The position numbers and the translations under genes were made by a program. Positions 50,389 to 59,590 of a DNA stretch of 64,000 nt are shown piece after piece. Location of the stretch: NCBI RefSeq assembly GCF_046591575.1, contig NZ_JBIQWA010000006.1:62001-126000 (forward strand), written 5' to 3'. This DNA comes from Marivita sp046591575. GTDB taxonomy: Bacteria; Pseudomonadota; Alphaproteobacteria; Rhodobacterales; Rhodobacteraceae. Below the pieces are notes generated by a model, which was not told the DNA's origin, ran no database searches, and saw only the letters and a list, made by a program, of their open reading frames with translations. The number at the start of each line of letters is the position of its first letter. The stretch's first letter is position 1.

Positions 50389-51585
50389 TTGACAAATTTT
50401 GAGACAACCCGCCAGCAATTCGATCTGCCCGAGGGCATGATCTATCTGAACGGCAATTCCCTGGGTCCGATGCCGAAAGCGTCCGTGCCTGCGATGACCA
50501 GCTTTCTCAACGACGAATGGCGCACCGAGTTGATCAAGGGTTGGAATACGAAAAACTGGTTCATGCAGACCAACACGCTGGGCGACCGTGTCGGCCGCCT
50601 GATCGGCGCGCCCGAGGGCACGACCGTCGTGGGCGATACCCTGTCGATCAAGGTGTTCCAGGCGGTCGCGGCAGGCATGGCGATGGTGCCCGATCGCCGC
50701 GTGATCCTGTCGGACAATGGCAATTTTCCCACCGATCTTTACATGGTCGAAGGGCTGATCAAGCTGAAGGATGCAGGCTACGAGCTGCGCACGCCCGATC
50801 CCGAGGACGTGATGGACAGCATCACCGAAGAGGTCGGCGTGGTGATGATCACCGAGGTCGATTACCGCACGGGCCGCCGCCATGATATGAAGGCAATCAT
50901 TGAAAAAGCACACGCCAAAGGCGCGGTTGTGGTCTGGGATCTGGCCCATTCGGCGGGGGCTGTGCCGGTCGATGTCGGTGGAACGGACACCGATTTCGCC
51001 ATCGGCTGCACCTATAAATACCTCAATGGCGGCCCCGGCGCGCCGGCGTTTATCTATGTGGCACCCCGGTTGCTGGAGACGGTCGAGCCGTTCCTGTCGG
51101 GCTGGTATGGTCACGAGGCGCCCTTTGCCTTCGACACCGATTACCGCCCGATGCCGGGCAAGATCGAACGAATGCGCATCGGCACGCCGTCGATTGCGTC
51201 TTTCGCGCTGCTGTCGGTCGCGCTCGATATCTGGGATCAGGTCGATATGGACGAGGTGCACGCCAAATCGGTCGATCTGTCCGAGTTGTTCATCCGCGAA
51301 GTCGAGGCGCGGTGTCCCGGTCTGAAACTGGTCAGCCCGCGCGATCCGCAGGCGCGCGGCAGCCATGTCTCCTTCGCTTTCGAGCATGGCTATGCCGCGA
51401 TGCAGGCGCTCATCGCCGACAACGTAATCGGCGATTTCCGCGCGCCTGACGTGATGCGCTTTGGCATCACGCCGCTTTTCGTGAACGAGGCGGATATTCT
51501 GGGCGCAGTCGACAAGCTCGAACGCATCCTCAAGGAAGAGCGCTACAAAGAAGAGCGGTTCCAGAAACGCTCTTTGGTGACATGA
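50389..51585 (+). CDS. kynU: Kynureninase
   Basis: PLP enzyme that splits L-kynurenine or 3-hydroxykynurenine into (3-hydroxy)anthranilate and alanine. 398 residues from TTG 50389 with GAGGA upstream. The match to Pseudomonas KynU is end to end: IYLNGNSLGPMP, NFPTDLYMVEGL, VVWDLAHSAGAVPVD (PLP-contact Asp184), CTYKYLNGGPGAPAF with Lys210 as Schiff base, GSHVSFAFEHGYA and MRFGITPL. It overlaps the sulfatase start by ATGA. Confidence 0.92.
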   Translation: MTNFETTRQQFDLPEGMIYLNGNSLGPMPKASVPAMTSFLNDEWRTELIKGWNTKNWFMQTNTLGDRVGRLIGAPEGTTVVGDTLSIKVFQAVAAGMAMVPDRRVILSDNGNFPTDLYMVEGLIKLKDAGYELRTPDPEDVMDSITEEVGVVMITEVDYRTGRRHDMKAIIEKAHAKGAVVVWDLAHSAGAVPVDVGGTDTDFAIGCTYKYLNGGPGAPAFIYVAPRLLETVEPFLSGWYGHEAPFAFDTDYRPMPGKIERMRIGTPSIASFALLSVALDIWDQVDMDEVHAKSVDLSELFIREVEARCPGLKLVSPRDPQARGSHVSFAFEHGYAAMQALIADNVIGDFRAPDVMRFGITPLFVNEADILGAVDKLERILKEERYKEERFQKRSLVT

Positions 51586-53195
51586 GCCGGAGGAACATCC
51601 TCTTCATCATGTGCGATCAGCTCAGATGGGATTATCTGGGCTGCTCGGGCCATCCGTCGATCCGCACGCCGAATATCGACGCGCTGGCGGCGCGCGGGCT
51701 GCGGTTCGACCGCGCCTATGTGCAATCGCCGATCTGCGGGCCAAGCCGGATGAGCTTTTACACCGGGCGCTATGTGCGCAGCCACGGATCGACCTGGAAC
51801 ATGGTGCCGCTGAAGCTGGGCGAGCGGACTTTGGGCGAATATCTGCGCCCGCTTGGCCTGCGCACGGTGCTGTGTGGCAAGACGCATATGACCGCCGATA
51901 TCGAGGGGATGCAGCGGCTTGGCCTGACCAAATCCTCGGAGATCGGTGCGCTGGTGGCGGAATGCGGGTTCGAGGTGTGGGACAGGCTCGATGGCGTGCA
52001 TCCCACGGGCGGCAAGGTTCCGTCGCATTACAACGATTATCTGGCCGAAAAGGGCTATGACGGCGAAAACCCGTGGCAGGACTGGGCCAATTCCGCCGAG
52101 GACGCCGATGGCACGATCCTGTCCGGCTGGCTGATGAAAAACGCAAGGCTGCCCGCGCGCGTGAAGGCCGAGGATTCCGAGACCAATTACACCACCACCC
52201 GCGCGATGGAGTTCATCGACCAGGCGGGCGACGATCCGTGGTGCCTGCATCTGAGCTATATCAAGCCGCACTGGCCCTATATCGCGCCTGCGCCCTATCA
52301 CGAGATCTATGGTACCGATGACGTGCCCCCCGCCACGCGCAGCGAGGCCGAGCGGGACGATCCGCACCCCCTGCTTGCCGCCTATCAGGCGCATCGCACC
52401 TCGAAATGCATGGCGCGCGATGATGTGCGCGAGGCGGTGATCCCGGCCTATATGGGCCTCATCAGCCAGATCGACGACCAAATCGGGGTGCTGATGCGCC
52501 ATCTGGAAGCGGCGGGGAAGCTGGACGAGACGCTGATCGTCTTTACCTCGGATCACGGCGATTATCTGGGCGATCACTGGTTGGGCGAAAAGGAGCTGTT
52601 TCACGAACAATCCGTGCGCATCCCGCTGATCGTGGTCGATCCGGACAGCCGCGCCGACGCGACGCGCGGGCAGGTGAACACCGATCTGGTGGAAGCGATC
52701 GACCTCGTGCCGACTTTTATCGAGGCGTCCGGCGGCACGGTGCCGGATCACATTCTGGAAGGTCATTCGCTGATGCCGCTCGTGCATGGCGCGCCGGATT
52801 GGGCGCGCGATATTGCCGTGTCGGAATACGATTTCGCCTTCCGCGAGGCGCGCATCCTGCTGGGCACCGCGATCAAGGACAGCCGCGCGGTGATGGTGTT
52901 CGACGGGCGCTGGAAGATGGTGCATGTCACCGGCTTCCGCCCGATGCTGTTCGATCTTGAGACCGATCCGCAGGAATTCACTGACCTTGGCACCGATCCC
53001 GCCCATGCCGCCACCCGCGACCGGCTTGGCGGCGCGCTGCTGCGCTGGACCGAGCGGCTGCGCACCCGCACCACGATGACGGATGCCCGCGTCGATCAGC
53101 TGACCGAGATCGAGAAGGATGAAGGCATCTGGATCGGGGTCTGGGACGAAGCGGATGTGGCACGCGCGAAGAAAGCGCCGAAAGGCAGGTCCTGA
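51582..53195 (+). CDS. Cytoplasmic sulfatase / phosphonate monoester hydrolase-like enzyme
   Basis: Alkaline-phosphatase-superfamily hydrolase of 537 residues with no signal peptide. The formylglycine motif is C52-G-P-S-R, with MCDQLRWDYLG providing metal ligands (Asp12, Gln13) and TSDHGDYLGDH the second metal pair. The family hydrolyses aryl sulfates, choline sulfate or phosphonate monoesters; Cys52 needs conversion to formylglycine by an enzyme encoded elsewhere. It is translationally coupled to kynureninase and followed by a TctCBA transporter, so it probably acts on an imported sulfated or phosphonylated ester. Confidence 0.85.
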   Translation: MSRRNILFIMCDQLRWDYLGCSGHPSIRTPNIDALAARGLRFDRAYVQSPICGPSRMSFYTGRYVRSHGSTWNMVPLKLGERTLGEYLRPLGLRTVLCGKTHMTADIEGMQRLGLTKSSEIGALVAECGFEVWDRLDGVHPTGGKVPSHYNDYLAEKGYDGENPWQDWANSAEDADGTILSGWLMKNARLPARVKAEDSETNYTTTRAMEFIDQAGDDPWCLHLSYIKPHWPYIAPAPYHEIYGTDDVPPATRSEAERDDPHPLLAAYQAHRTSKCMARDDVREAVIPAYMGLISQIDDQIGVLMRHLEAAGKLDETLIVFTSDHGDYLGDHWLGEKELFHEQSVRIPLIVVDPDSRADATRGQVNTDLVEAIDLVPTFIEASGGTVPDHILEGHSLMPLVHGAPDWARDIAVSEYDFAFREARILLGTAIKDSRAVMVFDGRWKMVHVTGFRPMLFDLETDPQEFTDLGTDPAHAATRDRLGGALLRWTERLRTRTTMTDARVDQLTEIEKDEGIWIGVWDEADVARAKKAPKGRS

Positions 53196-53232
53196 CGCTG
53201 GGCCACCACGTTCATCAAATGGAGGAGAAGAC

Positions 53233-54165
53233 ATGAAACTCAAAGCCCTTGGCCTCGCCGCAGCAACGGCGTTGTCACCCCTTGCCGCATTGGCGGAATA
53301 CCCTGAAAAGCCTGTCTCTTTCGTCGTGCCGTGGCCTCCGGGCGATCTGGCGGACATCACCACGCGCATCATCGCGGACGAATTTCAGAACACCTATGAT
53401 GTCGCCTCGGCGGTGCTCAACAAGCCCGGCGGCGGCGGCGGGCCTTTCCCCGGCGCGGTCTATGTCGCGCAGCAGCCCGCCGATGGCTACACGGTCGGCG
53501 CTCTGGTCAACGCGATCCCGGCTTTCGGCGATCAGGTCGGCATTCCCGATCTCAATCCCAACCCGTTCGAGCCGCTGGGCATTTACCTGACCTATCCCTT
53601 TGTCATCGCGGCGCGCGGCGACCTTCCCTTCGAGACGGTTGAGGAACTGGCGGAGTATTCGCAGGACAACGCCGTCGTGCTGGGCCATTTCGGGGCGCGT
53701 CTGCTGCCGACACGCGCGACCTTTGCGCTGGCCAAGACAACGGGGATCGAACTGGCCTCGCACGCGGCTTTCGATGCGCTGGATTGCAACACGCTGGCCT
53801 CGGGCGATGCCGATCTGATCACCGTGACGGTGCAGACGATCCTGCCCTGCATGGACAGCGTCAACGTGCTGGCCACCTTCGGCGATACCCGCCTGCCGCT
53901 GGCCCCCGACGCGCCCGCGGTGACCGAGATCGTGCCGGATCTGAACCTGTCGCTCTGGAACGGGCTGTTCGTGCACAAGGACACGCCGCAGGACGTGCGT
54001 GACAAGATCACCGAAGTTGCGCAGCGCGCGGTGGCCTCCGACCGGATGCAGGAGATCGCGGAAAAGACCGGCGCGTTGATCGAATGGTCGACCCAGGAAC
54101 AGGCGCAGGAGCGGATCGCGTCGGACAAGGCGGCGCTGGCGGTGATCAACGAGCTTCTAAAGTAA
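53233..54165 (+). CDS. TctC-family binding protein of a tripartite tricarboxylate transporter
   Basis: Periplasmic binding protein of 310 residues; ATG 53233 with GGAGGAG upstream, signal peptide cleaved after ALA. The Bug/TctC pattern is seen: YPEKPVSFVVPWPPGDLADITTR, NKPGGGGGPFPGA, ADGYTVGALVN and GLFVHKDTPQDVRDKI. The usual GGxxD loop has a Gly-rich PGGGGG form. It opens the transporter unit. Confidence 0.9.
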   Translation: MKLKALGLAAATALSPLAALAEYPEKPVSFVVPWPPGDLADITTRIIADEFQNTYDVASAVLNKPGGGGGPFPGAVYVAQQPADGYTVGALVNAIPAFGDQVGIPDLNPNPFEPLGIYLTYPFVIAARGDLPFETVEELAEYSQDNAVVLGHFGARLLPTRATFALAKTTGIELASHAAFDALDCNTLASGDADLITVTVQTILPCMDSVNVLATFGDTRLPLAPDAPAVTEIVPDLNLSLWNGLFVHKDTPQDVRDKITEVAQRAVASDRMQEIAEKTGALIEWSTQEQAQERIASDKAALAVINELLK

Positions 54166-54190
54166 GCCGACAATTGCGGGAGGAGACAGC

Positions 54191-54733
54191 ATGACCCCAT
54201 TGCCGAACAGAATTCTCAAGATGTTTCGCCGGGATCGGCAGCGCGGAGATTTCGTGTTCGCGGTGGCGATGCTGGTCTTCTCCCTCTTCCTGCTCGTCAG
54301 CTTCCCGTCGCAAACGACGCCGGCGGAGTTCACCGCCTGGTCCGCACAACCGACGCTTTGGCCCGGTATTGCAGTGGTCGGGATGGTCGTATTCTCCGCA
54401 TTGAACCTGCTCGGCTCCGTCATGTCGCCGCGTATTCCGGGCCGGCTCAAGGAACTGCGTGTCTGGCTGGGCTTTGCCGAATTCGCCGGGTGGTTCATCC
54501 TTTATGTGCTGCTCGTGCCGATCCTCGGCTACCTGCCGATGAGCATCCTGATGGCGGTCGCGCTGGTTTGGCGCAGCGGCTATCGCAGCAAACGGATGAT
54601 GCTGGTCGCGGTTCTCATGGGCGTCGGCACGGTGCTTTTGTTCAAGACGGGGCTGCGCGTGAACGTCCCCGGCGGCGCGCTTTACGAGCTGTTCCCGGCG
54701 GGCATCCGCAATTTCTTCATCGTCTATCTCTGA
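54191..54733 (+). CDS. TctB-family small membrane subunit
   Basis: Four-helix subunit of 180 residues; ATG 54191 follows GGAGGAGAC. Segments at about 22-40, 55-77, 90-115 and 135-155, with the family PTLWPGIAVVGMVVFSALNL stretch. It is 10 bases before the large subunit start. Confidence 0.85.
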   Translation: MTPLPNRILKMFRRDRQRGDFVFAVAMLVFSLFLLVSFPSQTTPAEFTAWSAQPTLWPGIAVVGMVVFSALNLLGSVMSPRIPGRLKELRVWLGFAEFAGWFILYVLLVPILGYLPMSILMAVALVWRSGYRSKRMMLVAVLMGVGTVLLFKTGLRVNVPGGALYELFPAGIRNFFIVYL

Positions 54734-54743
54734 GGGACCGATC

Positions 54744-56225
54744 ATGGAAAACCTGCTGCCCGCGCTCGATCTTCTGATGCAACCGGCGGTGCTGGTGGCC
54801 TTGCTCATCGGCTCGGTCGGCGGCGTCGTCATCGGGGCCATTCCCGGTGTCGGCCCCGCCGTGGCCATCGCCATCCTGTTGCCGACCACCTTCATCTTCG
54901 AGCCGCTCGTGGGGCTGTCGCTGCTTTTGGGCATCTACGGATCGTCCATGTATGGCGGTGCGTTGCCCGCGATCCTGATGAACACGCCCGGCACGGCGGT
55001 CAACGCGCTCACCACCTATGACGGCTATCCGATGACACGCAGCGGGAACGCGCAGCGCGCGCTGGGGCTGGCGTATTCTGCCTCGTTCTTCGGCGCGGTC
55101 GTGTCCATCGTGGCGCTGGTGCTGCTCATGCCGGTGCTGGCCAAGGTCGCGCCGATGTTCGGATCGCGCGAGATCTTTCTTGCCGCGCTGTTCGGGATCA
55201 TCCTGATGATCCTCACCCATCGCGGCCAGGTCTTTGCCGCCGGGATGATGACCTGTTTCGGCATCCTGCTGAACACGGTCGGGATGGAGCCGATCAATTA
55301 CACCCAGCGCTTCACCTTCGGACAATCCTGGCTCAGCTCGGGCGTGAACCTCGTTGTCGTCGTGTTGGGGCTTTTCGCACTCAGCCAGGCGTTTTTGCTG
55401 CTCTCAGGGTCGGACAAACATGTTGAGCCGCAAAAGGTGAGCGGCAGCATCTTCAGCGCCATGCGCGAATTCTGGCAGCACAAGCGCGTCGCCGCCGTGT
55501 CCTCCAGCGCCGGTGTCGGGATCGGGATCATTCCGGGCGTGGGTGAATTCGTGTCGCAATTCGTCGCCTATTCCTATGCCTCGCGCACCTCGAAAACGCC
55601 CGAGGAGTTCGGCAAGGGCGCGCCCGAAGGGCTGATCGCGTCGGAGGCGGCGAACAATTCGGTTCCGGCCGCTGCGCTCATCCCGCTGCTGGCGCTTGGC
55701 GTGCCCGGCGAAAGCCTGACCGCGATGATGCTGGCGGTGTTCTATGTCCACAATGTCGTGCCGGGGCCGCAGCTTTTGACGCAGCAGATGGATTTCGTCA
55801 TGGCGCTTTATATCGCACTGCTGCTGCTCAATGTCTTTGCGCTTCTGTTCCTGCTTGCCTCGACCCGCACCCTGATCCGGGTGATCGCCATTCCGAACCG
55901 GATCGTCGGAACGCTGGTGCTGATGTTTTCCTTCGTCGGGGTTTATTCGCTGCGCAACTCGCTCACCGATTGCCTGATTGCCACGGGTTTTGGCCTGTTC
56001 GGTGCTATCCTCAAGCGGCTGAATATCCCGATCGTGCCGATCATCCTCGGCATGGTTCTGGGCGGCATCATGGAAGCCAAGTTCCGCAGTGCCATGACGC
56101 GCATTCAGTCGCCGCTCGATCTCTTTGATCGTCCGATCTCGGCGGTTCTGATCCTGGCGATCATCGGGTTGCTGATCCTTGCGGCACGCTCTGCCGTGCA
56201 GCAATATCGTGAACGCTGTACCTGA
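54744..56225 (+). CDS. TctA-family large permease subunit
   Basis: Transport subunit of 493 residues with about twelve helices. The two hallmark Gly-rich motifs are IGAIPGVGPAVAIAILLPTTF near the start and GIGIIPGVGEFVSQFVAYSYA in the middle, followed by GAPEGLIASEAANNSVPAAALIPLLALGVPGE. Substrate of this TTT system is unknown; coupling to kynU and the sulfatase suggests an aromatic or sulfated anion. Confidence 0.92.
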   Translation: MENLLPALDLLMQPAVLVALLIGSVGGVVIGAIPGVGPAVAIAILLPTTFIFEPLVGLSLLLGIYGSSMYGGALPAILMNTPGTAVNALTTYDGYPMTRSGNAQRALGLAYSASFFGAVVSIVALVLLMPVLAKVAPMFGSREIFLAALFGIILMILTHRGQVFAAGMMTCFGILLNTVGMEPINYTQRFTFGQSWLSSGVNLVVVVLGLFALSQAFLLLSGSDKHVEPQKVSGSIFSAMREFWQHKRVAAVSSSAGVGIGIIPGVGEFVSQFVAYSYASRTSKTPEEFGKGAPEGLIASEAANNSVPAAALIPLLALGVPGESLTAMMLAVFYVHNVVPGPQLLTQQMDFVMALYIALLLLNVFALLFLLASTRTLIRVIAIPNRIVGTLVLMFSFVGVYSLRNSLTDCLIATGFGLFGAILKRLNIPIVPIILGMVLGGIMEAKFRSAMTRIQSPLDLFDRPISAVLILAIIGLLILAARSAVQQYRERCT

Positions 56226-56230
56226 CATTC

Positions 56231-56271
56231 GGGGCGCGGGTGCCCCACGAAATGCGGGCCGTTGGGCCCGC
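56231..56271 (+). terminator. Two GC-rich hairpins after tctA
   Basis: GGGGC (56231-56235) pairs with GCCCC (56242-56246), and GCGGGCC (56254-56260) with GGCCCGC (56265-56271). There is no T-run, but tandem GC hairpins right after the last gene of the operon could slow or stop transcription before the toxin-antitoxin genes. Confidence 0.4.
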
Positions 56272-56293
56272 GCCTGACGGCAAATGTGAAAGT

Positions 56294-56333
56294 TTGCTTT
56301 TCACGACATCTGGCGTATATACTTAGATATATC
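56294..56333 (+). promoter_or_regulatory. Promoter/operator of the AbrB-Doc module
   Basis: TTGCTT (56294-56299), an 18-base gap and TATACT (56318-56323) make a promoter. Two 8-base perfect palindromes, GTATATAC (56315-56322) and GATATATC (56326-56333), overlap and follow the -10, a good position for autorepression by the AbrB-type antitoxin or its complex with the toxin. Confidence 0.5.
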
Positions 56334-56348
56334 CAATGAGGCGATGTG

Positions 56349-56573
56349 ATGATTGAGACCAAGATCCGTAAAGTCGGCAACTCCGCTGTCATGACCCTGA
56401 CAACCGAAATGCTGACGATGCTCGACGCCAAAGAGGGGGATACGCTTTTCGTCATCCGCGGCGATGATGGCAGCCTGAAAATCACACCACACGATCCTGC
56501 GGTCGCGACTGCTCTGGCGGCGGCAGAGATCGTCATGGATGAGAACCGCGATCTGCTTCAGGCTCTTGCTTGA
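56349..56573 (+). CDS. AbrB/MazE-type antitoxin
   Basis: A 74-residue swapped-hairpin AbrB-domain protein from ATG 56349. The DNA-binding half is TKIRKVGNSAVMTLTTEMLTML with EGDTLFVIR, and the C-terminal tail is acidic and helical, suited to toxin binding. The stop overlaps the TTG start of the toxin (TTGA), as usual for such pairs. Confidence 0.88.
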   Translation: MIETKIRKVGNSAVMTLTTEMLTMLDAKEGDTLFVIRGDDGSLKITPHDPAVATALAAAEIVMDENRDLLQALA

Positions 56574-56956
56574 CCGAGCCAATCTGGGTTCCGCTCTCCG
56601 CCGTCTGTATCATTCATGATCGACAGATATCCCGCCATGGCGGCGCATCCGGAATGCGGGATCAAGCGCTCTTGGAGATGGGCTGCGCACGGGCGATGAA
56701 CCTCGCCGCATATACGGACGCGGGCCTCGCAGAGATCGCGTCAGCCTATGCTTTCGGCATTGCCAAGGCGCATGCCTTCGTGGATGGAAACAAGCGTACG
56801 GCCTTCGTGACTGCGCTCACATTTCTGCGGCTTAACGGCTACTCTTTCCGGCCCCCGCCGGTTGAGGGTGTGAAGATGATGGAAGATCTTGCCTCGGGGC
56901 ACGTCAGCGAGGCAGGGTTCGCCAAGTGGCTCTTGGGCGGAATGACCCCGCTCTGA
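56570..56956 (+). CDS. doc: Doc-type Fic-domain toxin
   Basis: Death-on-curing toxin of 128 residues from TTG 56570. The Doc variant of the Fic motif, HAFVDGNKR at 68-76, is intact; Doc proteins phosphorylate and inactivate EF-Tu. The N-terminal part (DRQISRHGGASGMRDQALLEM) also matches the family. The pair sits between the tctCBA unit and a leftward ALDH gene. Confidence 0.9.
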   Translation: MTEPIWVPLSAVCIIHDRQISRHGGASGMRDQALLEMGCARAMNLAAYTDAGLAEIASAYAFGIAKAHAFVDGNKRTAFVTALTFLRLNGYSFRPPPVEGVKMMEDLASGHVSEAGFAKWLLGGMTPL

Positions 56957-57093
56957 ACCTCGACGATCTCTTCGACAGACCCTGACCGTCATCTGTCAAG
57001 CCCCGCTGCTTCTCCAGCGAGGCGTTCAACACATCGCGTCAGCGGCTGGACCGCCGGGCTGGCTTGGACCCAGGGTGATCACATGAAGCCGGT

Positions 57094-58530
57094 TCAGACG
57101 ATCTTCATGCTGTGCGAGATATTCTTGACGTTCATGTAATTCTCAAGCCCTTCGGTGCCGCCTTCGCGCCCGTAACCGCTGGATTTGACGCCTCCGAAGG
57201 GCGTTTCGGGCAGGGACGCCTCCAGCGTGTTGAACGACAGGTTGCCCGCCTCGACCTCGTCCGTCATGCGGTCGATGTAATCCGCGCGGTTGGTGAAGCC
57301 GTAGGCGGCCAGCCCGAAAGGCGTGGAATTGGCCCTGGCAATTGCGTGGTCCAGCGATGCGACCGGGTTGATCACGGCAAGCGGCCCGAAGGGTTCTTCC
57401 TGCATCACATTCGCATCGTCCGGCACATTGGCCAGAACCGTGGGTTCAAAGAAATACCCCTGATTTCCCAGCCGCCCGCCACCGGCCAGAACCTCCGCTC
57501 CCTTGGCGCGCGCATCCTCGACCAGCGCGGAAAGAGCGGGCACGCGGCGGTCATTGGCAAGCGGGCCCATCTCAACGCCGTCCTCGACGCCATTGCCAAC
57601 AACGGTGGCCTTGGCGCGTTTGACGAAGGTGTCAACGAAGGGTTCATAGATGCTCTCATGCACGAAGAACCGGGTCGGCGAGGTGCAGACCTGCCCGGCA
57701 TTGCGGTATTTGCGGATCGCGCTGCTGAGCGCGGCGGCTTCGACATCGGTATCTTCGCAGACGATCACCGGCGCGTGGCCGCCCAGTTCCATCAACACGC
57801 GCGTCATGTTCTCCGAGGCCAGCGTGGTCAGGTGACGCCCCACGGCTGTCGAGCCGGTGAAGGCAACGAGCCGCACCGGGTCTTGGGCGATCAGGTGGCT
57901 GGAGATCTCGGCCGGTTCGCCAAAGACGAGGTTCAGCACGCCCGCCGGAAGGCCCGCATCGTGGAACGCCTCGACGATATGCTGCGCGCCAGCCGGGGTT
58001 TCCTCTGCCGCCTTGAGGATGATGGAGCACCCGCTTGCCAAAGCCCCGGCGATCTTGCGGCAGGGCTGGCTCATCGGGAAGTTCCAGGGCGACAGTCCCA
58101 GCACGACGCCGACGGGTTCGTGATGCACGATATAGCGCACGCCATGCGCGGAGGGGATCACCCTTCCATAGGTGCGCACGGCCTCGCCCGCGTCCCATTC
58201 GATGAACTCGCATCCCCGGATCACCTCAAGCCGCGCTTGCGCCAAAGGTTTGCCATGTTCGGCGGTGATCGACTGCGCGATCTCTTCCTGCCGCTCGCGC
58301 AGCAGCTTGGCGGCCTTCAGCATGATATCCGCCCGGCCGCGCGGTGCGGTGCGCCGCCAGAGACGGAAGCCGTCCTCCGCCGCGCTCAACGCATCGTCGA
58401 GATCCGAGATTTGGGCCTTGGGCAGACGGCCGATCTCGGCCTCCGTCGCCGGATTGACGACAGCCATGTCGTCAGAGGTCTTGCGCCACGCGCCGCCGAT
58501 ATACAGCTTCAGGTCCGGATAAGTGTTCAT
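57094..58530 (-). CDS. Aldehyde dehydrogenase, succinate-semialdehyde dehydrogenase-like
   Basis: NAD(P)-dependent ALDH of 478 residues. Catalytic Cys in NAGQVCTSPTR and Glu in LMELGGHAPVI; LSPWNFPMSQPCRKIAGAL and PFGGVKSSGYGREGG are standard. It resembles GabD-type enzymes more than aminomuconate-semialdehyde dehydrogenases, so its place in a kynurenine pathway is not obvious. It is downstream of the LysR and nadX-like genes on the same strand. Confidence 0.85.
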   Translation of the reverse strand: MNTYPDLKLYIGGAWRKTSDDMAVVNPATEAEIGRLPKAQISDLDDALSAAEDGFRLWRRTAPRGRADIMLKAAKLLRERQEEIAQSITAEHGKPLAQARLEVIRGCEFIEWDAGEAVRTYGRVIPSAHGVRYIVHHEPVGVVLGLSPWNFPMSQPCRKIAGALASGCSIILKAAEETPAGAQHIVEAFHDAGLPAGVLNLVFGEPAEISSHLIAQDPVRLVAFTGSTAVGRHLTTLASENMTRVLMELGGHAPVIVCEDTDVEAAALSSAIRKYRNAGQVCTSPTRFFVHESIYEPFVDTFVKRAKATVVGNGVEDGVEMGPLANDRRVPALSALVEDARAKGAEVLAGGGRLGNQGYFFEPTVLANVPDDANVMQEEPFGPLAVINPVASLDHAIARANSTPFGLAAYGFTNRADYIDRMTDEVEAGNLSFNTLEASLPETPFGGVKSSGYGREGGTEGLENYMNVKNISHSMKIV

Positions 58531-58639
58531 GAGGCCCTCTTGAATTCATGCTTTCTTGCCGAGGGTCACATGGATGTGGCAATCGCCTCAATGGAATTGA
58601 ATGGATATTGATATCGGTTTCTATGATACTAGCCGCGCC

Positions 58640-59584
58640 TCAAATCGTGGCCGCTTCCTCGCGCAAAGCCTCCAGAAACGCGCTTCCGGCCGGGGACAGG
58701 CTGCTGCCGCCGCGATAAGAGACACCCACGGGCCGCCCGCCGAACGGAACATCCCAATCAATCGCCGACAATAGCCCCGCCTCGATATCGAGCGCCGCGA
58801 CATGGGCCGGGAGCAGACCGACAAGGTCATGGGACCGAAGCAGCGAGCGATTGGCCAGGTAGGACACCGACTCGATCACCGTGGTCGGCAGGTATTGCCC
58901 CTGTTTGATAAAGAACTGATCCGTCTGCCGCCGGAGAGTGGTTTCGATGGGGGGCAAGATCCAGCCGAAGGGCTTGAGCTGTTCGAACGAGACGTTGGTG
59001 GCTGTGGCGAGCGGATGCTGCGTGCCTGCGACGGCCATCACACGCTCGTCGAAAAAGGTTTCCTGTTCGATCCTGGACCGGTGCCGGTGACTTGGCAGAC
59101 GCCCCACGATCATGTCGATCTCGCCCGACCGCAGCGCGGGCATCAGCGCCTCGTTGGTGCCCTCGACGATCTTGATCGCAACATTGGGCCGGGTGTGCAG
59201 AAGCCGCTTTATCGCGCGCGGCAAAAGAGTCGGGGACGCGGCCAGCAAGGTGCCGACAACGACCCGGCCGCTATTGCCCTCGTTCAGATCGTCCAGTTCC
59301 TGCGCGGCGTTCGACACCTGCGCAAAGATCAGCTTGCCGTGCCGGATCAGCGCCTCGCCGAACACCGTCGGCACGACACCGCGATTGGTGCGCTCGAAAA
59401 GCTGGACCTCGAAATCGATCTCCAGATCCTGGATCATCTTGGTCGCCGCCGGTTGCGAGATGCCCAGATCGCGTGCGGCGTGTTGGATATTGCCGTGCTC
59501 GCCGACCTTCACCAAGAGCCGCAACTGGCGCAGTTTCAGCCGGGTCAGCGCGCGGTCGACGATGCGGGAGTGATTGGACACCAT
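58640..59584 (-). CDS. LysR-family transcriptional regulator
   Basis: LysR regulator of 314 residues. The HTH lies at about 16-60 (TRLKLRQLRLLVKVGEHGNI, then DLGISQPAATKMIQDLE), followed by a substrate-binding domain (IDMIVGRLPSHRHRS). It is six bases after the nadX-like gene and 109 bases before the ALDH gene, on the same strand, so it is embedded in the unit it may control. Confidence 0.9.
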   Translation of the reverse strand: MVSNHSRIVDRALTRLKLRQLRLLVKVGEHGNIQHAARDLGISQPAATKMIQDLEIDFEVQLFERTNRGVVPTVFGEALIRHGKLIFAQVSNAAQELDDLNEGNSGRVVVGTLLAASPTLLPRAIKRLLHTRPNVAIKIVEGTNEALMPALRSGEIDMIVGRLPSHRHRSRIEQETFFDERVMAVAGTQHPLATATNVSFEQLKPFGWILPPIETTLRRQTDQFFIKQGQYLPTTVIESVSYLANRSLLRSHDLVGLLPAHVAALDIEAGLLSAIDWDVPFGGRPVGVSYRGGSSLSPAGSAFLEALREEAATI

Positions 59585-59590
59585 GGCGGC

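Noticed and set aside
51543..53372. 609-codon minus-strand frame opposite the sulfatase
   Set aside because: Antisense shadow: His/Arg-rich, without motifs, while the plus strand encodes a complete sulfatase with intact active site.
57112..58611. 499-codon plus-strand frame opposite the aldehyde dehydrogenase
   Set aside because: Antisense to a full-length ALDH with catalytic residues; no domain or ribosome site of its own.
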